Source: Bordetella parapertussis
Lineage (GTDB): Bacteria > Pseudomonadota > Gammaproteobacteria > Burkholderiales > Burkholderiaceae_C
Length of the DNA stretch: 9,388 nucleotides
Direction: 5' to 3'
Assembly (NCBI GenBank): GCA_945882755.1
Contig: CAMCWS010000078.1
Location: 1 to 9,388 of the forward strand
This document shows positions 1 through 6,433 of the stretch, piece after piece. The notes under the pieces are model-generated. The model saw only the letters and a program-made list of their open reading frames with translations. It ran no database searches and was not told the DNA's origin. The first letter of the stretch is position 1, and each line of letters starts with the position of its first letter. A program made the position numbers and the translations under genes.

Positions 1-611
1 TAGGCCTCACCCAGCGCTTCTCCCAAGGCTCGCCAAGGGGCTGGGTCCACACCTGCGGCTTGCGCACCCGCGCAAGTAGCAGCCACAAACAACGCACCTG
101 TTTTGGCGCGTTGGTATTGGCTAAGTGCCACCTTGGTTTCGCACTCCCACGCCTGCCCGGCAACGATGCCGTCTGGGGCACCCACACCGTCGCTGATGGT
201 GGAAATCAGATCTGCCAGACGAGCGGGATGCAGTCTTCCTGCACGGGCCATCACTTGGTATGCCATCACGATCAAACCGTCCCCCGTTAGCAAAGCCAAA
301 GGCTCGCCATAAAGTTTGTGGACCGTGATTTGGCCCCGACGTGTGTCCGCATCGTCAAAGCAAGGCATATCGTCATGCACCAAGGAGGCACAGTGCATGA
401 GTTCAATCGCCACAGCAGCAGCGTCAGAGAGTGCCGGTGCATCGTCGCCACAGGCTTTGGCCACTGCCAAACACAGCTGAGGACGAATACGCGCACCACC
501 TGGAAACACCGCGTGGCGCATGGCAGACATCAGGCGCGGTGGGGCGCTCAAGGCTTGAATATGGGAAAAATGCAGTTCTAGCGCGATTTCAATGCGTTGT
601 TGCATGCTCAT
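1..611 (-). CDS. crtE: Geranylgeranyl diphosphate synthase CrtE, N-terminal part (cut by left edge)
   Basis: Trans-isoprenyl diphosphate synthase, expected to condense FPP with IPP to GGPP for carotenoids and the bacteriochlorophyll phytyl/geranylgeranyl tail. The frame is open from ATG 611 to the edge (203 codons seen; about 85-90 are probably missing). Visible features are GGARIRP at residues 38-44, the first Asp-rich motif VHDDMPCFDDADTRRG (D80, D81, D86), HKLYGEPLALLTGD at about 98-111 and KTGALF at about 170-175. The second Asp-rich motif lies beyond the edge. Residue -5 from the first motif is Ala (A75), without the bulky aromatic that limits chain length in FPP synthases. Together with GGAR instead of GGKR, this resembles the purple-bacterial CrtE group. 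Start 611 is preferred over ATG 605 because GGGGG (617-621) lies 5 nt upstream. The downstream neighbours are not visible. The family is certain; the CrtE assignment is strong but comes from recalled resemblance. Confidence 0.88.
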   Translation of the reverse strand, partial: MSMQQRIEIALELHFSHIQALSAPPRLMSAMRHAVFPGGARIRPQLCLAVAKACGDDAPALSDAAAVAIELMHCASLVHDDMPCFDDADTRRGQITVHKLYGEPLALLTGDGLIVMAYQVMARAGRLHPARLADLISTISDGVGAPDGIVAGQAWECETKVALSQYQRAKTGALFVAATCAGAQAAGVDPAPWRALGEALGEA

Positions 612-670
612 GGCGGCCCCCAATAATGGCGTGGAACCATCGCATCGACCCATCGAGACAACGTCCACAG

Positions 671-702
671 TGTCAATTTAACATGACACAGTGGATTGTC
701 AA
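671..702 (-). promoter_or_regulatory. crtE promoter with PpsR/CrtJ-type operator
   Basis: On the minus strand, TTGACA (697-702, perfect -35) and TAAATT (675-680, 4 of 6 for -10) are separated by 16 bp. The palindrome TGTCA-N8-TGACA at 671-688 fits the TGT-N12-ACA site of the redox/light-responsive repressor PpsR (CrtJ) and covers the -10 and most of the spacer, so bound protein should block RNA polymerase. A second copy of TGTCAAT at 697-703 includes the -35. Transcription would start near 668 and leave a leader of about 57 nt before ATG 611. The sequence match is seen directly; binding by PpsR is inferred from known photosynthesis-gene promoters. Confidence 0.72.
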
Positions 703-748
703 TCTGGTTTTTTCGTTACATAGGGTTTACCAAGGGTAAGGTTTGAGC

Positions 749-1360
749 TTACATGCCTAAAGGACTGACGCCAAACAACCAGGTATGACCTCGTGATAAC
801 AAAAAGGCCCAAACCACTACGCCAATGCCAATTGCACGCCAAGTGGCGGCGGCTGAAACCTCTGGGCCTGGCACCGCAGCTTCTGCGCCAGTTTCTGTTG
901 CAGCAGCGGCCAAGCGATCGCGCTGACGGGCGGCTCGAAAGTTAAGTACCGACCACAGTAAAAAAGCGCCAAACAACACCACATCAGCCAAACGCGGGTT
1001 GGCCAACAAATGCGCCAAAGCCCATACCTTGACCGACAACACCATGGGGTGGTGTAACTTGACCTTGATAGCGTTACGAGGCGTGAAGGCACTGGCCAAT
1101 AACACCAAAGACAACAACATCAAGAGCGCAGCTGCATGTTTGACCCACACAGGCGGCGACCACAACAGCGGACTGTCCCAGCGCACCTGGTCAAAACCAA
1201 ACACCATCAAGCCAAAACCCACCAACGACACCAAGGTGTAAGCACCTTTGTAGGCTTTTTCGCCCAAGCGCTCCAAGATGGCTTGCCGCCAGTTTTCAGC
1301 AAAAATGCGGGTGGAATGCGCACCCAAAAACAGAACCAAACCGAGTATCAGCCAAGCCAT
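749..1360 (-). CDS. NnrU-family integral membrane protein
   Basis: A 203-residue, very hydrophobic protein with about five to six membrane segments (near residues 1-18, 38-56, 72-92, 105-120, 124-140 and 174-190). Residues 150-172 form an Ala-rich cytoplasmic or periplasmic linker. The stretch FTPRNAIKVKLHHPMVLSV followed by WALAHLLANP is characteristic of NnrU. Conserved-looking histidines are H15, H103/H104, H117 and H192. NnrU was named from nitrite/nitric oxide reduction loci and its biochemical role is poorly known; plant 15-cis-zeta-carotene isomerase (Z-ISO, a haem protein) is a distant homologue. The gene follows ispA by 15 bp and has a strong ribosome site (AAGGAG 1367-1372, 6 nt from ATG), so it is probably the last gene of the xseB-ispA transcript. 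Family assignment is confident; function is unknown. Confidence 0.82.
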   Translation of the reverse strand: MAWLILGLVLFLGAHSTRIFAENWRQAILERLGEKAYKGAYTLVSLVGFGLMVFGFDQVRWDSPLLWSPPVWVKHAAALLMLLSLVLLASAFTPRNAIKVKLHHPMVLSVKVWALAHLLANPRLADVVLFGAFLLWSVLNFRAARQRDRLAAAATETGAEAAVPGPEVSAAATWRAIGIGVVVWAFLLSRGHTWLFGVSPLGM

Positions 1361-1375
1361 ATTGAGCTCCTTTTA

Positions 1376-2284
1376 TCAGTGTTGACGGTGCAAAACCCAA
1401 TCTGTCAAGGCCCGCAGGGCTTGTGTATTGGGTAAAGCGCTTTTGATCAAGGCGGCTTGGGCTTGGTCGGCCAAGGCCTTGGCTTCTTGTCGCGCACCCG
1501 CCAAACCCAACAGCGACACATAAGTGGGTTTGTTGTCTGCCGCATCTTTGCCAGAGGTTTTACCCAGCACCGCCGACTCAGCGGTGACGTCCAAAATATC
1601 GTCCACCACCTGAAACGCCACACCTAATGCTTGGGCAAAACTTTGCAAAGCTTGGTAGGCACGCGAACTGGCGTCCCCGCTCACAGCGCCCATCAACACA
1701 CTGGTTTCCAATAAAGCACCGGTTTTGCAGCGGTGCATATGGCGCAAAGCCTCGGCGTCCAAAGCCACGCCCACGCTTGCCAAATCAATGGCTTGTCCGC
1801 CCGCCATACCAGCATGGCCGGCCCCACGAGCAAGCAAGGCACAGAGCTTGGTTTGCACTGCGTCAGGAATATCACTGTCGTCTGGTGTCAGACATTCAAA
1901 AGCCAGCGATTGCAGTGCGTCTCCCGCTAACAAAGCCTGCGCCTGTCCAAACTTCACATGCACCGTGGGTTTGCCGCGTCGCAGCACGTCGTTGTCCATG
2001 CAAGGCATGTCGTCATGCACCAAACTGTAGGCATGGATCAACTCCACCGCGCAGGCCGAACGCATCGCCGCGTCTTCCATCCAAGCCACTTGCTGACCAG
2101 CAGCACTGGCTTCCATACTGGCCAAAACCAGAAGTGGGCGCAAACGTTTTCCGCCATCCAGCACGGCGTAACGCATGGCGTCACCCAAGCCGGCAGGCGC
2201 GTAAGCAGGTACGGCATCATCCAGAGCCATGTCTATGGTCGCTAAATGGGTCTGGCTCCATTGGTTGAAATTAAAGGCTTTCAT
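1376..2284 (-). CDS. ispA: Farnesyl diphosphate synthase (short-chain (2E,6E)-polyprenyl synthase)
   Basis: A 302-residue cytosolic all-alpha prenyltransferase that makes FPP from DMAPP/GPP and IPP, the precursor of quinone side chains, undecaprenyl phosphate and, through CrtE, carotenoids. It shows GGKRLRP at 44-50, the first Asp-rich motif [17 protein letters not shown] (D91, D92, D97), [10 protein letters not shown] at about 186-195 and the second Asp-rich motif VVDDILD (D228, D229, D232), followed by [12 protein letters not shown]. Tyr86 at position -5 from the first motif and the two-residue insertion in that motif are the bacterial FPP synthase signature. Length is normal. The start at 2284 is chosen because its ATG overlaps the xseB stop as ATGA and GGAG lies 9 nt upstream; ATG 2299 inside xseB would add five residues (MEWQR). 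The product length is inferred from motifs only. Confidence 0.93.
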   Translation of the reverse strand: MKAFNFNQWSQTHLATIDMALDDAVPAYAPAGLGDAMRYAVLDGGKRLRPLLVLASMEASAAGQQVAWMEDAAMRSACAVELIHAYSLVHDDMPCMDNDVLRRGKPTVHVKFGQAQALLAGDALQSLAFECLTPDDSDIPDAVQTKLCALLARGAGHAGMAGGQAIDLASVGVALDAEALRHMHRCKTGALLETSVLMGAVSGDASSRAYQALQSFAQALGVAFQVVDDILDVTAESAVLGKTSGKDAADNKPTYVSLLGLAGARQEAKALADQAQAALIKSALPNTQALRALTDWVLHRQH

Positions 2285-2538
2285 TCGCTGCCACTCCATT
2301 GTTTCAAGGTACCCGCTTCGAGCACTTTGATTTGTTCTTCCACCGCTTGCAGCTGTGCTCGGCAGTGGCTTAATAAAAAAGCGCCGCGCTGGTAGGTTTG
2401 CAGCAATTGCGCCAAGGGCAATTGCCCCGACTCCATGTGCGCCACCAAGCCCTCAAGTTCCTTCAAACCTGCTTCATAGCTTTCGGGAAGGGCTTGCACA
2501 GAAGCATCAGGCGGTGAAGAGGGTTTGGTTTTGGTCAT
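2281..2538 (-). CDS. xseB: Exodeoxyribonuclease VII small subunit
   Basis: An 85-residue protein whose central part, [19 protein letters not shown] (about residues 20-38) followed by [13 protein letters not shown] and LLSHCRAQL, is the typical XseB helical hairpin. XseB binds the coiled-coil region of XseA to form ExoVII, which degrades single-stranded DNA from both ends into oligonucleotides. xseA is not in the window, as is common because the two subunits are often unlinked. The N-terminal 18 residues, rich in Ser, Pro and Lys, look disordered. It is the first gene of the minus-strand operon and overlaps ispA by 4 bp. The ribosome site is poor: no clear purine run lies before ATG 2538, and the leader is only about 23 nt from the predicted start near 2561. 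Confidence 0.93.
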   Translation of the reverse strand: MTKTKPSSPPDASVQALPESYEAGLKELEGLVAHMESGQLPLAQLLQTYQRGAFLLSHCRAQLQAVEEQIKVLEAGTLKQWSGSE

Positions 2539-2567
2539 GCCACACTGTATTTAATAGGAGTCAAACC

Positions 2568-2596
2568 ATTGTAGGCGGGCGATTTAATCTTGAAAA
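2568..2596 (-). promoter_or_regulatory. Promoter of xseB-ispA operon
   Basis: On the minus strand, TTTTCA (2591-2596, 4 of 6 for -35) and TACAAT (2568-2573, 5 of 6 for -10) are 17 bp apart. The predicted start near 2561 lies about 23 nt before the xseB ATG. Found by eye from consensus and spacing only. Confidence 0.5.
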
Positions 2597-2623
2597 ATTG
2601 TAAATATTGCTAAAAGTCGAGGC

Positions 2624-2629
2624 TACAAT
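2624..2629 (+). promoter_or_regulatory. Candidate -10 element for the Rieske operon
   Basis: TACAAT on the plus strand in the context GGCTACAATCCG. No good -35 is seen at 16-18 bp: TAAATA lies at 17 bp and TTGTAA at 20 bp. With the xseB -10 on the other strand it forms an inverted repeat (ATTGTAG 2568-2574, CTACAAT 2623-2629), consistent with back-to-back promoters. If used, transcription starts near 2636. Confidence 0.4.
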
Positions 2630-2639
2630 CCGCTTCCGC

Positions 2640-2661
2640 CTGGGGTACCCCCCAGTTTTTT
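2640..2661 (+). terminator. Terminator-like hairpin in the leader of the Rieske gene
   Basis: CTGGGG (2640-2645) pairs perfectly with CCCCAG (2650-2655) around a TACC loop, followed by six T residues (2656-2661), the layout of an intrinsic terminator. It lies between the candidate -10 and ATG 2701, with no plus-strand gene upstream to terminate. A second small inverted repeat follows: CTCCC 2668-2672 and GGGAG 2677-2681 with loop TGTG. It may be an attenuator. The six-pair stem is short, so chance is possible. Confidence 0.4.
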
Positions 2662-2700
2662 GTCATTCTCCCTGTGGGGAGTCTTTAGGTCAGGTCGCCC

Positions 2701-3825
2701 ATGTCTGATTTAAGTCTTCAACTGCAGCAGGCCTCTGGCCAACTACCAGTTTCAAGCTATTTTGATGATGCGCTGTACCAGCGCGAAATCGAACAATTGT
2801 TCAAACAAGGTCCTCGCTACGTCGGCCATTCGCTGGCAGTACCCAACGTAGGAGACTTTCATGCGCTTGCCCATGAAAACGAGGGCCGAGCCTTGGTGCA
2901 TACCCCGCAAGGTATACAACTCATCTCCAATGTCTGCCGTCACCGCCAAGCCGTAATGCTCAAAGGTAGAGGCAATTTGAACGACCCAGCACGCAGCATG
3001 GGCGGCAATGTGGTGTGTCCCCTGCACCGCTGGACCTATTCGGGTGAAGGCCAACTGCTGGGTGCGCCGCATTTTCAGCAAGACCCTTGCCTGAACCTGC
3101 AAAACTACCCGCTGCAAGAATGGAATGGCTTGCTGTTTGAAGCCAACGGCCGCGATGTGCTGGCTGACTTGGCAGGCATGGGGCCACGCAACCAACTCGA
3201 TTTCACTGGCTATGCCCTCGACCATATCGAAATGCATGTCTGCAATTACAACTGGAAAACCTTTATCGAGGTCTACCTCGAGGACTACCACGTCGGCCCG
3301 TTTCACCCAGGGCTTGGTAACTTCGTCACCTGCGACGATTTGCAGTGGGAATTGAAGGCCGACTACTCGGTACAAACCGTGGGAGTGGCCAACCGTTTGG
3401 GTAAAGCCGGTAGCCCCACTTATGAACGCTGGCATGACGCCTTGCTGCAATACAACCAAGGCTCGGTTCCCCAACATGGCGCGATTTGGCTTACCTACTA
3501 CCCTCACATCATGGTGGAGTGGTACCCCCATGTGCTCACCGTCTCCACTTTGCACCCCATGGGTCCGCGCAAAACCATGAATGTGGTCGAATTCTTTTAC
3601 CCCGAAGAAATCGTCGCTTTCGAGCGTGGCTTTGTAGAAGCGCAACGTGCGGCCTACATGGAAACCTGTGTGGAAGACGATGAAATCGCCGAACGCATGG
3701 ACCAGGGCCGTTTGGCGCTGATGCAACGCGGCGAGAACCAAGTGGGCCCCTACCAAAGCCCCATGGAAGACGGTATGCAACATTTCCACGAGTGGTACCG
3801 CCGCAGAATGGATACCTCTAGCTAA
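2701..3825 (+). CDS. Rieske non-heme iron oxygenase, alpha subunit (ring-hydroxylating family)
   Basis: A 374-residue cytosolic protein with the two domains of the Rieske oxygenase alpha subunit. The N-terminal Rieske [2Fe-2S] domain has C79-x-H81 (NVCRHRQ) and C106-x2-H109 (CPLHRWTYSGEGQL). The C-terminal catalytic domain has NWKTFIEVYLEDYHVGPFHP (from about residue 184) with iron ligands H197 and H202, and a probable third ligand D326 in CVEDDEIAERMDQG. All expected ligands are present, so the protein should be active. Such enzymes hydroxylate or demethylate aromatic rings or quaternary amines using electrons from a separate reductase. No reductase, ferredoxin or beta subunit is nearby, so electrons must come from elsewhere. 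The substrate cannot be read from sequence. It is first in an operon with a permease and a sulfurtransferase. The ribosome site is modest (AGG 2692-2694). Confidence 0.9.
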   Translation: MSDLSLQLQQASGQLPVSSYFDDALYQREIEQLFKQGPRYVGHSLAVPNVGDFHALAHENEGRALVHTPQGIQLISNVCRHRQAVMLKGRGNLNDPARSMGGNVVCPLHRWTYSGEGQLLGAPHFQQDPCLNLQNYPLQEWNGLLFEANGRDVLADLAGMGPRNQLDFTGYALDHIEMHVCNYNWKTFIEVYLEDYHVGPFHPGLGNFVTCDDLQWELKADYSVQTVGVANRLGKAGSPTYERWHDALLQYNQGSVPQHGAIWLTYYPHIMVEWYPHVLTVSTLHPMGPRKTMNVVEFFYPEEIVAFERGFVEAQRAAYMETCVEDDEIAERMDQGRLALMQRGENQVGPYQSPMEDGMQHFHEWYRRRMDTSS

Positions 3826-4722
3826 ATGCAAGCGCTTTGGATGCTGCTGGCTTCCGCATTTCTGGCCAGCATGGGGGTATGCGTCAAATTTGCCTCCGCC
3901 TACTTCAGCGCCTCTGAACTGGTGTTTTACCGCGGCATCATCAGCCTCTTGATGATGGGCTTGTACGCCCGTTTTGCTGGAACCTCACTGCACACGCCTG
4001 TTCCATTGATGCATTTTTGGCGCAATGTGGTGGGGGTGTTTTCGCTGGGCGCTTGGTTTTACGCCTTGGGCAAATTGCCATTGGCCACCGCCATGACCCT
4101 CAACTACATGAGCAGTGTGTGGATTGCCGCTTTTTTGGTGGGCGGCACCTTGATGGGCACCCTGACGGGCACAAGCGTGGACATGCGCCGCCAAGGCCCC
4201 TTGGTATTGGCAGTGCTCAGTGGTTTTGTCGGTGTGGTCATGATGCTGCGCCCCACCATCGAGCAAGACCAAATGTTTGCCGGCTTGGTGGGCTTGATGT
4301 CGGGTTTTGTGTCCGCGTTTGCTTATATGCATGTGATGGCACTCGGTCGCGCAGGCGAGCCTGTTGTCAGGGTGGTGTTTTACTTCGCGCTGGGCACCAG
4401 CTTGGCCGGTGGCGCTGGCATGCTGGTGGATGGCGTGTCACCCTGGAACTGGGACCATGCGGTGTGGCTTTTGCCCATCGGCATATTGGCCTCGCTAGGG
4501 CAGATGTGCCTCACCCGCGCCTACTCACGCGGCGCCACCTTGGTGGTGGCCAATTTGCAATACGCTGGCATTGTGTTTGCGGCTTTGTACGGCGTGTTTT
4601 TGTTTGAGGAACAATTGCCCACTATCGGTTGGTTAGGCATGTGGCTGATCATCGCTAGCGGTATCGCCTCCACCGTCCTGCGTACCCGCGCTGTTCCCGA
4701 TTCACCTGCTGAGGATCACTGA
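3826..4722 (+). CDS. EamA/DMT-family permease, ten membrane helices
   Basis: A 298-residue polytopic inner-membrane protein built of two EamA repeats of about five helices each. The first repeat begins WMLLASAFLASMGVCVKFA; the second begins near residue 150 (FAGLVGLMSGFVSAFAYM). Family signatures include SELVFYRG (about 30-37), ALGKLPLATAMTLNY in the fourth helix, and the C-terminal TRAYSRGATLVVANLQYAG with LFEEQLPTIGWLGM. DMT carriers export or import small metabolites such as amino acids, nucleosides or S-adenosylmethionine; the substrate is not predictable here. The ATG directly follows the TAA of the Rieske gene with no spacing, and no strong ribosome site is seen, so translation is probably coupled. 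The carrier may move the substrate or product of the oxygenase, which is an inference from context only. Confidence 0.88.
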   Translation: MQALWMLLASAFLASMGVCVKFASAYFSASELVFYRGIISLLMMGLYARFAGTSLHTPVPLMHFWRNVVGVFSLGAWFYALGKLPLATAMTLNYMSSVWIAAFLVGGTLMGTLTGTSVDMRRQGPLVLAVLSGFVGVVMMLRPTIEQDQMFAGLVGLMSGFVSAFAYMHVMALGRAGEPVVRVVFYFALGTSLAGGAGMLVDGVSPWNWDHAVWLLPIGILASLGQMCLTRAYSRGATLVVANLQYAGIVFAALYGVFLFEEQLPTIGWLGMWLIIASGIASTVLRTRAVPDSPAEDH

Positions 4723-4725
4723 GCC

Positions 4726-5568
4726 ATGTTCACCACCTTGATTTCTGTGCAAGCGTTAAAAACCACCCCTGCGGTCGTCATCGATTGCAGCGCCGACTTA
4801 GCCAAACCCGAGGCAGGCCGCTTGCAATTCGAGGAGCAACACATAGCCGGTGCTTTGTTTGCCGATATCAATACCGACTTGGCCACCCACGACACAAGCT
4901 TGGCGGTCAATGGCGGTCGGCACCCCCTGCCCACACGAGAACACTTCGCACGTTGGTTGGGCGCTTGCGGCATCAGCGAACACACCCAAGTGGTGGTCTA
5001 TGACCGCCAAGGCATGAACTACTGTGGCCGCTTATGGTGGATGCTCAAGTGGTGCGGCCATGAGGCGGTGGCAGTGCTCGATGGTGGTTTGCAAGCCTGG
5101 GTGGCCGCGGGTGGTGATGTGGCCAGTGGCCCTGCTTTGCCAGTCTCGCCAGCTGTATTTGCTTTGCGTCAACCCTTGCTGGTGCTCAAGCACACGGCGG
5201 ATGTGTCTGCCCAGTTAGGCCATCCTGCGCAAACCATTGTCGATGCACGAGCCTCTGCTCGGTACAAAGGCGAAACAGAACCTTTCGACCCTGTGGCTGG
5301 CCATATACCGGGGGCCCTGAACCGCCCCTTCCCTACCAATCTCACGCCCCAAGGCTTCATGAAAAGCCCAGCCGAATTACGTGCCGAGTTTGAGAGCTTG
5401 CTGAATGGTCGCGACGCCAGCAGCGTGGTTCACCACTGCGGCAGTGGCATCAGTGCCGTCCCCAATGTGCTGGCGATGCAAATAGCGGGTTTGGGTGCCA
5501 CGGCTCTTTATGCCGGCAGTTGGAGCGAATGGTGCAACACGCCAGGCCTGCCCTGCGCACAGGGCTAA
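4726..5568 (+). CDS. sseA: 3-mercaptopyruvate sulfurtransferase (two-domain rhodanese)
   Basis: A 280-residue tandem rhodanese. The inactive N-terminal domain includes VVVYDRQGMNYCGRLWWML (about 89-107) and VLDGGLQAW (118-125). The catalytic C-terminal domain includes IVDARASARYKGETEPFDP, then VAGHIPGA, and the active-site loop HHCGSGIS with nucleophile C238. A CGSG-type loop, rather than the CRKG/CRxG loop of thiosulfate:cyanide sulfurtransferases, points to 3-mercaptopyruvate as sulfur donor, giving pyruvate plus a persulfide passed to thiol acceptors or cyanide. Length matches the family. It starts 3 nt after the permease stop, with GAGGA (4711-4715) as ribosome site 10 nt upstream, and is the last gene of the operon. 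Its role beside a Rieske oxygenase is unclear; it may simply be a persistent neighbour. It converges on the ZIP gene with only 5 bp between stops. Confidence 0.88.
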   Translation: MFTTLISVQALKTTPAVVIDCSADLAKPEAGRLQFEEQHIAGALFADINTDLATHDTSLAVNGGRHPLPTREHFARWLGACGISEHTQVVVYDRQGMNYCGRLWWMLKWCGHEAVAVLDGGLQAWVAAGGDVASGPALPVSPAVFALRQPLLVLKHTADVSAQLGHPAQTIVDARASARYKGETEPFDPVAGHIPGALNRPFPTNLTPQGFMKSPAELRAEFESLLNGRDASSVVHHCGSGISAVPNVLAMQIAGLGATALYAGSWSEWCNTPGLPCAQG

Positions 5569-5573
5569 ATGGC

Positions 5574-6377
5574 CTAATGTCCGTGCATCCACTGCACCGC
5601 AGCGGTGACCATGGCAATGCCTGCAAACAACCACAGCACTTGCATTCCCGTCTCAACAGCTGACAGGCGTTTTTGCAACTGGGGTATCAGGTCAGCCAAG
5701 GCCACATACACATAACTGCTGCTGGCTATCACCAGTAAAAACGGCAGCCAAGCTTCGTGACCTTCGATCAGGAAAAAACCCGCCAAGCCACCCACCACCG
5801 TCACGCCACCGGCCATGCACAACTTCAAGAGCGCATTGCGCCCTTGACCCAAACCGCGCTGCAAAACAGCCAAATCCCCCATATGGTGGGGAATTTCATG
5901 GGCTAAAACAGCAACAGATGCCGCAACACCTAGGCTGAAATTGGTCATGAAGGCCGCCGCCACCAAGACACCGTCCCCAAAGGCGTGGACGCTGTCACCC
6001 GTCAGTACCGCCCAACTGCCTGCCAAACCCTCTTCAGTTGGGTGGTCATGAGAATGGTTGTCCCCATGGTCATGGGCCCCATGGTGTCCCTGTCCATGCT
6101 CATGGCCGTGGTGCCACAACTCGGCTTTGTCTAATAGAAAAAAGAAGACCAAGCCCAAAAGCAGGGTTAAAAACAAGCTGTGGGGCGCCGAATCGGATTC
6201 GAAAGCCTCTGGCAATAAATGCAAAAACGCGGTTGCCAACAAGGCGCCTGCTGCAAGGCTGAGCAAATGCTGTGTAAACCGGGCCAACAATGCCCGCGCT
6301 AAAAGAGCCGCTACCAAAACACTGCCTACGCCGGCGAACAAGGTGCCCGCCATGATTGTCCAAAACGTGAGCGTCAT
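5574..6377 (-). CDS. ZIP-family divalent metal transporter
   Basis: A 267-residue inner-membrane protein with about eight helices. It shows the ZIP metal-site motifs HAFGDG (H131, D135) in helix IV and HEIPHHMGD (H160, E161, H164, D168) in helix V, which form the transmembrane metal centre for uptake of Zn2+ (possibly Fe2+ or Mn2+) into the cytoplasm. Between helices III and IV, residues 89-112 carry eleven histidines (HHGHEHGQGHHGAHDHGDNH and on), a variable metal-sensing or metal-collecting loop. The first 80 residues hold three hydrophobic segments. No obvious Zur box or strong ribosome site is seen before ATG 6377. It is divergent from the lytic transglycosylase gene and appears monocistronic. 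Family assignment is firm; metal specificity is not determined. Confidence 0.9.
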   Translation of the reverse strand: MTLTFWTIMAGTLFAGVGSVLVAALLARALLARFTQHLLSLAAGALLATAFLHLLPEAFESDSAPHSLFLTLLLGLVFFFLLDKAELWHHGHEHGQGHHGAHDHGDNHSHDHPTEEGLAGSWAVLTGDSVHAFGDGVLVAAAFMTNFSLGVAASVAVLAHEIPHHMGDLAVLQRGLGQGRNALLKLCMAGGVTVVGGLAGFFLIEGHEAWLPFLLVIASSSYVYVALADLIPQLQKRLSAVETGMQVLWLFAGIAMVTAAVQWMHGH

Positions 6378-6433
6378 GCAGCAGATTATGCGCTCTGTCC
6401 AGAAGCCGACCCATCAGCCTAATTTTCAAATTT

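Noticed and set aside
431..739. Plus-strand frames in 60-739 as possible genes
   Set aside because: The minus strand is one continuous crtE frame with its conserved motifs from 611 to base 1; the plus frames match nothing recognisable, and the longest extends over the crtE promoter.
1627..2268. A 213-codon plus-strand frame opposite ispA
   Set aside because: Shadow of ispA; its composition (Pro, Arg, His) is typical of a reverse-strand frame, and the minus frame has both Asp-rich motifs.
2546..2563. TGT near the xseB start as a second PpsR site
   Set aside because: TGT-N12 is followed by TCA, not ACA, and there is no palindrome; ispA does not appear to share the crtE operator.
2752..3831. 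A 359-codon open frame antisense to the Rieske gene
   Set aside because: The plus-strand frame has complete Rieske and iron-ligand motifs; the reverse frame has no recognisable domain and is explained by codon bias of the real gene.
4017..4607. A 196-codon open frame in another plus frame within the permease gene
   Set aside because: It is rich in Arg, His and Cys without a domain and is fully covered by the EamA permease, whose hydrophobic helices are coherent.
5595..5607. CACCGC-A-GCGGTG inverted repeat near the sseA/ZIP junction as a terminator
   Set aside because: It lies inside the ZIP coding end, has no T run on either side and would leave too small a loop at full pairing.
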